A DNA stretch of 10,933 nt from Lachnospiraceae bacterium (GTDB lineage: Bacteria > Bacillota > Clostridia > Lachnospirales > Anaerotignaceae), in contig JAQVIB010000046.1 in assembly GCA_028695945.1 (NCBI GenBank), positions 1 to 10,933 of the forward strand, written 5' to 3'. Under the pieces are notes generated by a model. That model did no database searches and was not told the DNA's origin. It worked only from the letters and a program-made list of their open reading frames with translations. Numbering within the stretch: the first letter of the stretch is position 1; every line of letters begins with the position of its first letter. Position numbers and translations under genes: made by a program. Shown piece after piece: positions 1 to 6,573 of the stretch.

Positions 1-129
1 CAGAGCCTGGCAGAGCTGCTCCTGGCGCTGTTCAGGCGTGTAGGTCAAATCTTGTAAGAGCGCCGCAGACTCTTGGAAAGTGTCGAGTTCCGGCTCTTCA
101 TCAGCATCGCAGGCTTCTTCGGACTCCAT
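1..129 (-). CDS. Partial acidic ORF in GC-rich foreign-looking DNA, unknown function
   Basis: The minus strand is open from an ATG at 127-129 to the window edge (43 codons, no stop). It encodes a very acidic stretch beginning MESEEACDADEEPELD and continuing with a Gln/Glu-rich part (TYTPEQRQEQLCQAL). The DNA is clearly GC-richer than everything to its right. The frame also stays open upstream of the ATG into the ridA-derived sequence, so the ATG is only the first plausible start, and I see no convincing ribosome site before it. I do not recognise the family. It may be the interior of a longer gene joined to ridA by insertion, rearrangement or misassembly, so the true start may not exist here. 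Confidence 0.35.
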   Translation of the reverse strand, partial: MESEEACDADEEPELDTFQESAALLQDLTYTPEQRQEQLCQAL

Positions 130-322
130 GTGCCAGCAATTTAACTTGCTTTTGAAAAATATATTTTGCTTGTTCATAGGCACTGCCAACGCCGTATACG
201 CTGCCATCAGGCTGTACGGAAGTTGTTCCGCCAATAAATACCATGTTACCAACCTTTACCATTCTTGAATATCCAACAACATCTTCCAAAGGTGCACCAG
301 ATGAGTAATTTGTTCTTGCCAT
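101..322 (-). pseudogene. ridA: RidA-family enamine/imine deaminase, C-terminally truncated and fused to unrelated sequence
   Basis: RidA proteins hydrolyse reactive enamine/imine intermediates such as 2-aminoacrylate, released by PLP enzymes, to keto acids plus ammonia. The start is fixed by AAGGAGG eight bases upstream of the ATG at 320-322. The first ~61 residues are typical of the family (SSGAPLEDVVGYSRMVKVGN, then MVFIGGTTSVQPDGS, then AYEQAKYIFQKQVKLL). After KLL the similarity stops: the frame reads AHGVRRSLRC and terminates at 101-103, giving 73 residues against the usual ~125. The missing half carries the conserved RidA residues that line the active site between subunits, so this product should be inactive. 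The break coincides with the composition change near 136. It lies downstream of the Lrp gene on the same strand, which fits amino-acid metabolism. Whether the break is biological or an assembly join cannot be told from here. Confidence 0.85.
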
Positions 323-353
323 AGTATATTCCTCCTTATGTTTAATAAAGTAA

Positions 354-389
354 AAAGGCGTAGGAAGCAACTTGCCATCCAACGCCTTT
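354..389 (-). terminator. Hairpin between lrp and ridA (terminator or leader attenuator)
   Basis: The arms AAAGGCGT and ACGCCTTT pair over 8 bp. Inside them are GGA/TCC and GCAA/TTGC complementary segments, so most of the 36 bases are palindromic. Read on the minus strand the 3' arm runs into TTTTTAC, a terminator-like U tract. It lies 107 bases past the lrp stop and ends ~31 bases before the ridA ATG, so it could end lrp transcription or act as an attenuator in the ridA leader. Confidence 0.6.
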
Positions 390-495
390 GTTTGAAGTGT
401 TTAAAAATATAATAATATGTTTAAAGCATGATTTATCTTAATACGAGAATTTTTAAAAAAATTGTAAAAATCAGAACTAAATACTATTTTCAATT

Positions 496-969
496 TTAAT
501 TATCTATTGCAATTCCTCTATGCTCAACAGAGGTGGAAAATACTATTTGTGTTTTTGTTCGACCAAAATTCTGCAATTCGTTAATAAAATGGTCTAGCTG
601 TACAGTTGTTTGAAATACAACGGATATTAACATGGAATAGTCACCTGTAACGCAGTTACATTCAATAACGTTTGGAATTGCCTGAATAAAAGGGTAAAAA
701 TCTTTCTTTTGAAAGGGTTCAACCTCAAGATTAATAAAGGCACGAATGTTATAGCCAAATAAAAACGGATTAATTTGTGCATGATAGCCAATTATTATGC
801 CGCTTTTTTCAAGTTTTTCAATACGTGCAGAAACCGCAGGAGAAGATAGAAAAACCTCTTTTGCAATATCTTTAATAGGGGTACGTGCATTTTTTTGCAG
901 AATGTCAATAATTTTTCTATCAATACTATCCAGCATTTTTTCAGTATAGTTAGGTTCATATTTTTCCAT
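496..969 (-). CDS. Lrp/AsnC family transcriptional regulator
   Basis: This is a 157-residue protein of typical Lrp/AsnC length, a dimeric or octameric DNA-binding regulator usually responsive to amino acids. The N-terminal winged helix-turn-helix spans about residues 12-60 (SIDRKIIDILQKNARTPIKD, then LSSPAVSARIEKLEKSGIIIGY). The C-terminal RAM ligand-binding domain spans about 75-150 and contains the family's effector loop CVTGDYSMLI near 106-115. The chosen start has GAAGG seven bases upstream; Met12 is a weaker alternative. It is divergent from aspA with overlapping candidate promoters and precedes the broken ridA on its own strand. Control of aspA, and autoregulation, is a natural inference but not shown. 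The effector amino acid cannot be read from the sequence. Confidence 0.95.
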   Translation of the reverse strand: MEKYEPNYTEKMLDSIDRKIIDILQKNARTPIKDIAKEVFLSSPAVSARIEKLEKSGIIIGYHAQINPFLFGYNIRAFINLEVEPFQKKDFYPFIQAIPNVIECNCVTGDYSMLISVVFQTTVQLDHFINELQNFGRTKTQIVFSTSVEHRGIAIDN

Positions 970-1013
970 GGAACAGCCTTCTTTCTTTTGGGTTGAAGAA
1001 TATTAATGTATAA

Positions 1014-1041
1014 ATTATAACACTGCAAATATTTTTGTAAA
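1014..1041 (-). promoter_or_regulatory. Sigma-A-type promoter for the Lrp gene
   Basis: On the minus strand: -35 TTTACA (1036-1041), a 16-base spacer, then a perfect -10 TATAAT (1014-1019). The predicted transcript starts about 40 bases before the lrp ATG. Confidence 0.6.
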
Positions 1042-1063
1042 TCTAACGACTTAATTATATAAA
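1035..1063 (+). promoter_or_regulatory. Candidate aspA promoter overlapping the lrp promoter
   Basis: On the plus strand: TTGTAA (1035-1040), a 17-base spacer, then TATAAA (1058-1063). The -35 hexamer occupies almost the same bases as the -35 of the opposing lrp promoter. The match to consensus is moderate, and the implied aspA leader is ~150 bases, so a second, closer start is possible. The rest of 970-1218 is AT-rich, with no other clear element. Confidence 0.4.
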
Positions 1064-1218
1064 CTGAAAAGCTTAAAAAATTAATATAATTAATCCAAAT
1101 AGGTATAAATTACTATTTAAACTGCGTATTCACTTAAAAGTATTTACCAAAGGGAATTTATATGCTACTCTCTGTGGCAGATTAAATATCAAAATATAAA
1201 GTAGAGAAAGAGAGTGGA

Positions 1219-2640
1219 ATGACAATGAAAAAAGAAATGCGTATGGAAACAGATTCAATTGGAACAATGGAAGTACCAAAGGAAGCGTATTATGGAGTTC
1301 AAGCGTTACGTGCGAAACAAAATTTCCCTATTTCAGGGATGTTTTTAAATTCTGTTTTCATTGAAAATCTTGCTAAAGTAAAAAAAGCGGCGGCAATTAC
1401 AAACAGGAAAATCAATTGGCTGGATGGGAAAAAAGCAGAAGCGATTATAAAAGCCTGCGAGGAAGTTATAGATGGAAAGTTTAATGAGGAATTTATTGTA
1501 GACGCAATTCAAGGCGGAGCAGGAACCAGTGCCAATATGAATATGAACGAGGTGATAGCCAACCGTGCCAACGAGTTTTTAGGTGGCACAAAAGGCAGTT
1601 ATTCAAAAGTTCATCCTAATGACCATGTTAATATGTGCCAGTCTACCAACGATGTTATTCCTACAGCGGGAAAACTTACAGTAATTCACCTTGCAAAAGA
1701 GCTGATAGGGGAACTGGAAAAATTAGAAAAAGAATTGCTTAACAAATCGCAAGAATTTGATGATGTTTTAAAAATGGGCAGAACTCAGCTACAGGACGCA
1801 GTGCCAATGCGTGTTGGGCAAACCTTTCATGCCTATGCAGCTATGATAAGCAGAGATATAAAAAGAATTAAAAGCAGTATGGCGGAAATGTATACGTTAA
1901 ATCTTGGCGGAACGGCAATTGGCAGTGGTGTTAATGCAGATTCGGGATATATAGTAAATATTGTTCCTTGCCTTGGAAAAATAACAGGCTATCCATTAAC
2001 ACAGGCGGAAGACCTTTTTGATGCCACTCAAAATTTAGATGGTTTTGTAATGGTTTCTGGTGTGTTAAAAGCTTGTGCAGTTAATTTATCTAAAATGTGC
2101 AACGATTTAAGGTTGTTATCCAGTGGACCAAAAACAGGAATTGGAGAATTGCATTTACCAGAACGTCAAAACGGGTCATCTATAATGCCAGGTAAAATAA
2201 ATCCTGTAATTCAAGAGGTGGTTAATCAGGTTGCGTTTCATGTAATTGGTCACGACAACACAATTACTTTGGCGGCAGAGGCAGGGCAGATGGAACTGAA
2301 TGCATTTGAACCAATTGTATTTTATAATCTATTTGAGTCTCTTTCAATGTTAAAACAGGCAGTAAATACCCTAACCAATAATTGCATTAAAGGCATAAAG
2401 GTGAACAAAGAAAGGTGCTACAACATGGTAAACGAAAGTGCTGGAATTGCAACGGTGCTTTGCCCGTATATTGGATATGCAAAGTCCGCAAAGGTAGTTA
2501 AAACGGCTCTAAAAACAGGAAAAAGTGTAAGAGCTATTGTGCTTGAAAAGGGAATCATGAGCGAAAAAGCACTGGAAAGAGCGTTAGACCCTTATTCTGC
2601 AACACAGTGGAAAGAAGTTGGGCAAAAATCAATTTCGTAA
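1219..2640 (+). CDS. aspA: Aspartate ammonia-lyase (aspartase)
   Basis: It converts L-aspartate reversibly to fumarate and ammonia, as a cytosolic homotetramer of the fumarase/aspartase superfamily. The 473-residue length is normal. Conserved regions are GGAGTSANMN (99-108), NDHVNMCQSTND (134-145), GRTQLQDAVPM (187-197) and the superfamily signature GSSIMPGKINP (319-329), with the catalytic-loop Ser and substrate-binding Lys. CQSTND and RTQLQDAVPM favour aspartase over class II fumarase, which has SQSSND and RTHTQDATP. Both ATG codons at 1219 and 1225 are possible: the purine-rich GAGAG at 1210-1214 sits too close to the first and better (10 bases) to the second. It is divergent from an Lrp regulator and upstream of a broken ppnP. 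No terminator is evident after the stop. Confidence 0.95.
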   Translation: MTMKKEMRMETDSIGTMEVPKEAYYGVQALRAKQNFPISGMFLNSVFIENLAKVKKAAAITNRKINWLDGKKAEAIIKACEEVIDGKFNEEFIVDAIQGGAGTSANMNMNEVIANRANEFLGGTKGSYSKVHPNDHVNMCQSTNDVIPTAGKLTVIHLAKELIGELEKLEKELLNKSQEFDDVLKMGRTQLQDAVPMRVGQTFHAYAAMISRDIKRIKSSMAEMYTLNLGGTAIGSGVNADSGYIVNIVPCLGKITGYPLTQAEDLFDATQNLDGFVMVSGVLKACAVNLSKMCNDLRLLSSGPKTGIGELHLPERQNGSSIMPGKINPVIQEVVNQVAFHVIGHDNTITLAAEAGQMELNAFEPIVFYNLFESLSMLKQAVNTLTNNCIKGIKVNKERCYNMVNESAGIATVLCPYIGYAKSAKVVKTALKTGKSVRAIVLEKGIMSEKALERALDPYSATQWKEVGQKSIS

Positions 2641-2662
2641 AATAAGGAATGTAAAAGTTCGG

Positions 2663-2692
2663 TAGACAGGATATATTACTATTGACTATAAT
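2663..2692 (+). promoter_or_regulatory. Candidate promoter for ppnP
   Basis: TAGACA (2663-2668), an 18-base spacer and a perfect TATAAT (2687-2692) lie between the aspA stop and the ppnP ribosome site. The spacer is one base longer than ideal. Transcription would begin near 2699, about 20 bases before the ATG. Confidence 0.4.
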
Positions 2693-2719
2693 TAACAAAA
2701 ACTATTCTGGAGGCTTAAA

Positions 2720-3036
2720 ATGGATGAAATTAAAAACGTAACAATTGTTAAGAAAGCCAATGTTATTATGATGGAAAGGTAACAAGCCGTACAATTCTTT
2801 TTGAGGATGGCACAAGAAAAACTCTTGGCATTATTATGCCTGGTGAGTATGAATTTGGAACAGGAGCAAAAGAACACATGGAGATTTTGGCAGGTAAACT
2901 GAATGTGCTACTGCCAGATAGCGAAACATGGGTATGTATTAAAGAAGGAGAAAGCTTTTACGTACCTGCTAATAGCAAGTTTAAGGTTTCTGCCCAGGAA
3001 GTGGCAGACTACTGCTGTTCATATATAGATGAGTAA
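2720..3036 (+). pseudogene. ppnP: PpnP (YaiE) pyrimidine/purine nucleoside phosphorylase, frameshifted
   Basis: PpnP is a small single-domain cupin that phosphorolyses many nucleosides to free base and ribose-1-phosphate. A good GGAGG (2709-2713) precedes ATG 2720 by six bases. The first frame reads MDEIKNVTIVKKANV and then hits TAA at 2780-2782 after 20 codons. From 2764 the next frame continues the family sequence to 3034-3036: YYDGKVTSRTILFEDGTRK, then GEYEFGTGAKEHMEILAGKL, NVLLPDSETWVCIKEGESF and YVPANSKFKVSAQE. Restoring one T in the GTTAT at 2762-2766 (GTTTAT) gives a continuous 105-residue protein. The defect is a single-base loss next to a T run, so a recent mutation or a sequencing error are both possible. 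The downstream frame alone lacks a credible ribosome site. Confidence 0.85.
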
Positions 3037-3094
3037 GAGGCTATGCTAAGTGTTTCATAATCCTTTGGAATTTTTTAATAAAAATACTGAGTTG

Positions 3095-3123
3095 TTCACA
3101 AATGATGATTTGTTTGGTATAAT
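3095..3123 (+). promoter_or_regulatory. Strong promoter with internal palindrome, upstream of the TPR-like gene
   Basis: TTCACA (3095-3100), a 17-base spacer and TATAAT (3118-3123), preceded by TGG (extended -10). The inverted repeat ACAAAT-GATG-ATTTGT (3098-3113) overlaps the -35 and spacer and is placed like a repressor operator. Confidence 0.6.
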
Positions 3124-3215
3124 GCTTTGAGTGAAAGCTACATATGGTGCACCGTTTAGATACAAGGTAAGCGGTGAACTATGAGCGTTGTGTTATAGCT
3201 TGGAGGATTAAAAGA

Positions 3216-3877
3216 ATGAAAAGGGTTTTAAAGATTATTGCCATTGGGTTAGTTATAGGCACTTTACTTTTTATTGTAAATAAAGCGTTTAATATTCCAA
3301 AAGATGTTTTTATGAATTTCTTAATGATTTGTTTTGTTGTTGTTGTTTTCGGGTCTGCCATTAGCTATGTATTCTATAATTATAGATGCGAAAAAAAGAT
3401 AAAGGCATCTGTAAAACTTTTGGAAAATGGCAAGGCAAAAGAGTATATTGAGGCTTTAGAGGTATTACTTAAAAATATCAAAGGAAGCTATATGAAAAAC
3501 TATATTACTGTAAGTTTATCCGCAGGATATTGCGATTTGAATGACTATGAAAAAGCTATTGAGCTACTGGAAAGCTTAACAAATGTGCCACTCCACGGTG
3601 ATTTGAAAATTGTACAGCGAATGAACCTTTGCAGTTGTTATTTTTACACCCACCAAGGGGAAAAAGCCATGGAGCTGTACCAGAACAGTTAAAAGGAGTT
3701 CAACGCTTTCCGTAAATCTAGCATTTACAGTGGTAACATAGCAGTACTGGATACGTTTGCGGCAATGGAAAAAGGTGAATTTGCCAGTGCAGACGAAATG
3801 TTAAAAGATACCCGTGAAAGGTTGTAGCAGAGTTCTTTTTGGCATTGGAAACACTGGGGTTAAGCATGTATTATTAG
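3216..3877 (+). pseudogene. Membrane-anchored TPR-like protein with in-frame stop, probably decayed
   Basis: The start ATG at 3216 is set by GGAGG (3202-3206) nine bases upstream; an earlier in-frame GTG at 3174 lacks one. Two hydrophobic segments follow (about residues 4-20 and 31-52), then a cytosolic helical region with TPR-like helix pairs (CDLNDYEKAIELLESLTNVP, then MNLCSCYFYTHQGEKAMELY). The frame is cut by TAA at 3690-3692 after ELYQNS. The same frame then continues as clean protein sequence for 44 codons (KEFNAFRKSSIYSGNIAV, then LDTFAAMEKGEFASADEMLK) to TAG at 3825-3827. The -1 frame there also reads protein-like (VAEFFLALETLGLSMYY) to 3877, suggesting a second lesion. The first stop looks like a single AAA-to-TAA change. 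The function is unknown; such proteins usually scaffold complexes at the membrane. Confidence 0.65.
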
Positions 3878-3943
3878 TGTAAATACAGCAAAACCTTAAG
3901 TTTCCAGTACCAAAGAACTTACTTACTTTATTATTAGAAAAAT

Positions 3944-4174
3944 TCAGTCTTTTATTGCCTGTTCAGATATTTGCCTATAACGGACAATATCCTCTTGGCT
4001 CATGTCTTAAAAAGGAATTACAATATTACCCAGTGTGTCATAAACGCATATACTCTAGTTTCGTTGTAGCATTTGCCATCGTAACCATCTTCATCTTCGT
4101 TTTTTACAACATTTTCTGTGGTTTCTTTCAAATCTTCTTTCAAATAACCCTATCACTATTGATTGTTTTTTCAT
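3944..4174 (-). pseudogene. Remnant of a small unrecognised gene, multiply frameshifted
   Basis: Minus-strand reading gives protein-like segments in successive frames. MKKQSIVIG starts at 4174. YLKEDLKETTENVVKNEDED, then GYDGKCYNETRVYAF, lies in the next frame (4149 down to ~4043). YDTLGNIVIPF, a TAA at 4007-4009, then DMSQEDIVRYRQISEQAIKD follow in the third, ending at TGA 3944-3946. The central shift is explained by one missing T at about 4042-4044 (TTTATG for TTTTATG). The TAA would be repaired by one substitution. Joined, it would be a protein of ~75 residues with a short hydrophobic N-terminus and an acidic middle. I do not recognise the family. The plus-strand ORF here looks like its shadow. 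Confidence 0.45.
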
Positions 4175-4373
4175 TACTGATATTTTCCCAACATTTACAA
4201 AATATTTATTTTTATTTTTATTTACATTTAGCAAATTTTACATTACAATCACAGTAAAACCAGTGGAATGACAAGCGAATTTTAAAACAGGCAGAAAAAG
4301 TCGTTTTTTGCTGATTTTTAAAGAAGTTAAAGGTAATATATGTAAAATATTTTAATAAATTACAAGAAGAATG

Positions 4374-4401
4374 TTGAAAGCCAGTAAATATGTGCTATAA
4401 T
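4374..4401 (+). promoter_or_regulatory. Chemoreceptor promoter (extended -10)
   Basis: TTGAAA (4374-4379), a 16-base spacer and a perfect TATAAT (4396-4401) directly preceded by TGC, an extended -10. Transcription should start near 4408, leaving a ~194-base leader. Confidence 0.65.
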
Positions 4402-4407
4402 GTTATT

Positions 4408-4601
4408 CTGGAGGCTCTGAGCTATCGGTTTTATTATCAATTTGGTAAAGGCATTTGCCTACCGAAAAACATACAAACTTTGCTATTAATCAGCGTTTCC
4501 TTAAATGTTTTTTATGATCTATATGGGGATAAGTTTTAAAAGGTATCATGGTGTTGGTTATGTAAACTTATGTTTTATGCAAAGGGGATAAGGAGAGAAA
4601 G
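4408..4601 (+). promoter_or_regulatory. Long structured 5' leader of the chemoreceptor gene
   Basis: The predicted leader is long and holds no plausible ORF. It has two competing pairings: GGTA (4444-4447) with TACC (4460-4463) around GGC-ATTT-GCC, or TCGGT (4425-4429) with ACCGA (4461-4465), which use the same 3' bases. That is compatible with a switchable structure, but I recognise no known riboswitch. The remainder up to the AAGGAG ribosome site (4590-4595) is AT-rich and featureless. The stretch 4261-4373 upstream of the promoter shows nothing. Confidence 0.35.
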
Positions 4602-6431
4602 ATGAAATCATTAAGAATTAGAACAAAAATGGCTATTTTATTACTTTTAGGGGTCATTTCCTGTATTTGTGTTGCGGGTACTTCTATTTACAGCATGAAT
4701 AAGCAAAAAGAAGAGTTGCTGCAAACTCTAGAAGATAGCATTAGAACGGATTTCGATACAAAAATTAAGGAGCAGGTGCAGACGGCTTCTACTATGTTGC
4801 AAAGTGTTTATGATGGCTATGTGGCAGGAAAATATAGTGCTAAAGAGGCAGAAAAGTTAGGCTTCGATACACTTCGTAATATGAGATATGGAGAAGATGG
4901 TTATTTTTGGGCCGATAAGTCAGATGGTACTTGTGTGGTTCTTTTGGGTAATGATACAGAGGGAACCAACCGTGCCAATGCAAAGGACGACAACGGGTTT
5001 GAACTTATAAAAGAACTAAAAAATCAAGCTATGAACGGCGGAGGATATACAGATTATTATTTCCCTAGAGCAGGAGCAACAGAGTCATCTCCTAAAAGGG
5101 CATATTCCCAGTATTTTAAGCCTTTTGATATAGTTATAGGTACAGGCAATTATACGGACTTTATTGATACCTATGTAGCAGAGCAAAGTGCAATTGTTGA
5201 TGCACAAATTCACAAGTCTACAATGGAACTGTTTACACTTATTCTTATTTGTATTGTAATTTCAGTTGTATTAGGTATGTATATTATATTAAATATAGTA
5301 AGACCTATTGAAAAATTGGATAAGGTTACACAGATTCTTGCAGAAGGTAATTTAGATGTGGATATTGATATAGATTCCCGTGATGAGGTAGGGCATTTGG
5401 CAAATTCAATGGGCATATTAGCCGATAGACTTAAAACCTACATAAATTATATTGATGAGGTTTCTTACTTACTAGAGGAAATGGGTCATGGTAACTTAAA
5501 CTTAACGTTTAATAATACTTATGATGGTGATTTTGAAAAAATTAAAAATGCTTTGTCTGGTACTGCTAGTTTGCTGAACGAAACACTTACACAAATTGAT
5601 ATTGCCGCAGAACAGGTAGCAAGTGGTTCTGAACAGATTGCTTCAGGTGCACAGGCTCTTTCTCAAGGAGCAACAGAGCAGGCAAGTTCAATTGAAGAAT
5701 TATCTGCATCAATTAACGAAGTTTCTGCCCATAGTAGTAAAACATCTAAAAATGCAGAGGAAGCAAAAGTAGTTGCAAATGAAGCTATGATTGCTGTTAC
5801 TCGTGGCAAGAATCAGATGGAGCAGATGGTGCTTTCAATGGAAGAAATTAGTAGCACATCTAATGAAATTGGTAAAATTATTAAAGCTATTGAGGACATT
5901 GCTTTCCAGACAAATATTTTGGCATTAAATGCAGCGGTAGAAGCGGCAAGAGCAGGAGAGGCTGGAAAGGGTTTTGCTGTGGTTGCTGATGAAGTACGTA
6001 ACTTGGCAGGAAAATCAGCCGAGAGTGCAAAGAATACTGCCATTTTAATTGAGCAAGCTGTTTGTGCAGTTGAGCAAGGAGTTAATAATGTAAACGAAAC
6101 AGCAAATTCATTGGAAGATGTTGTAAAAAATGTGGAAAAGAGTACCAATATTATTCAGCATATTGCCGATGCAAGTAAAGAACAGGCTTCTTCAATAGCC
6201 CAAGTAAATATGGGTGTAGAGCAAGTAGTGGCGGTTGTTCAAACAAACTCTGCAACTGCGGAAGAAAGTGCAGCAGCAAGTGAGGAACTTTCTAGCCAGT
6301 CTCAAATGTTAAAAGAATTAATTGGAAACTTTAAATTAAAAGGTGGGCATCAAGTTACATCTGGAGTTGTAAATAGTAACAAAGAGTATAACTATGAGCA
6401 TGACTGGAATGAATTTGAAATTAAGTATTAA
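4602..6431 (+). CDS. Methyl-accepting chemotaxis protein with extracellular sCache domain
   Basis: This is a transmembrane chemoreceptor of 609 residues that signals to CheA/CheW. The start has AAGGAG six bases upstream. Order: TM1 (about 11-29); an extracellular sCache_2-type sensor (about 40-200) with the typical RYGEDGYFW at 95-103 and a GNYTDFID end near 182-189; TM2 (209-231); HAMP (about 232-285); then a long cytoplasmic coiled coil whose hairpin tip carries IEDIAFQTNILALNAAVEAA (430-449) and GKGFAVVADEVRNLAG (455-470). A flexible tail ends in DWNEF plus EIKY, resembling the WxxF pentapeptide that tethers CheR/CheB in other receptors. The frame is intact, unlike its left neighbours. sCache_2 receptors often sense small organic acids or similar metabolites; the ligand cannot be read from sequence. 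It stands alone, with its own promoter and terminator. Confidence 0.96.
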   Translation: MKSLRIRTKMAILLLLGVISCICVAGTSIYSMNKQKEELLQTLEDSIRTDFDTKIKEQVQTASTMLQSVYDGYVAGKYSAKEAEKLGFDTLRNMRYGEDGYFWADKSDGTCVVLLGNDTEGTNRANAKDDNGFELIKELKNQAMNGGGYTDYYFPRAGATESSPKRAYSQYFKPFDIVIGTGNYTDFIDTYVAEQSAIVDAQIHKSTMELFTLILICIVISVVLGMYIILNIVRPIEKLDKVTQILAEGNLDVDIDIDSRDEVGHLANSMGILADRLKTYINYIDEVSYLLEEMGHGNLNLTFNNTYDGDFEKIKNALSGTASLLNETLTQIDIAAEQVASGSEQIASGAQALSQGATEQASSIEELSASINEVSAHSSKTSKNAEEAKVVANEAMIAVTRGKNQMEQMVLSMEEISSTSNEIGKIIKAIEDIAFQTNILALNAAVEAARAGEAGKGFAVVADEVRNLAGKSAESAKNTAILIEQAVCAVEQGVNNVNETANSLEDVVKNVEKSTNIIQHIADASKEQASSIAQVNMGVEQVVAVVQTNSATAEESAAASEELSSQSQMLKELIGNFKLKGGHQVTSGVVNSNKEYNYEHDWNEFEIKY

Positions 6432-6493
6432 GCCAGTTCTCTAAGGTTGAAAATTATAACACATATTATGCACTCACCAATTAAATAAGCATT

Positions 6494-6531
6494 AAAAAAC
6501 CTGTTGATAAAATAACTTCAACAGGTTTTTT
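6494..6531. terminator. Bidirectional intrinsic terminator between chemoreceptor and metY
   Basis: A perfect 14-bp inverted repeat, AAAAAACCTGTTGA (6494-6507) and TCAACAGGTTTTTT (6518-6531), with a 10-base loop. The T-run on the plus strand and the A-run, read as T on the minus strand, let it stop both convergent genes. Confidence 0.92.
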
Positions 6532-6573
6532 ATAAATTTGGTTTATGAATTTGAGAAACTAGTTCACAGGAAA

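Noticed and set aside
80..268. Plus-strand Ser-rich ORF across the ridA junction
   Set aside because: Its low-complexity start is the antisense of the acidic frame, and the rest is antisense to ridA.
3174..3215. GTG-initiated 14-residue N-terminal extension of the TPR-like protein
   Set aside because: The GGAGG at 3202-3206 lies inside the extension and is ideally placed for ATG 3216.
3955..4257. Hydrophobic plus-strand ORF of 100 residues
   Set aside because: It starts at TTG without a ribosome site. Its Phe/Ile/Leu-rich sequence is what the antisense of Lys/Glu/Asp codons gives, and the opposite strand reads as better protein.
2703..4416. 13-mer TATTCTGGAGGCT shared by the ppnP ribosome site (2703-2715) and the chemoreceptor leader (4404-4416)
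   Set aside because: It is mostly a Shine-Dalgarno core, the flanks do not match, and no start codon follows the second copy; probably coincidence.
4408..4601. Cyclic-di-GMP riboswitch upstream of the chemoreceptor
   Set aside because: The GCCTACCGA-like segment recalls the 3' part of class I, but the conserved GCAAA motifs and the 5' half are absent.
5813..6148. Minus-strand ORF of 111 residues inside the chemoreceptor
   Set aside because: It is antisense to the most conserved part of the receptor and has no independent support.
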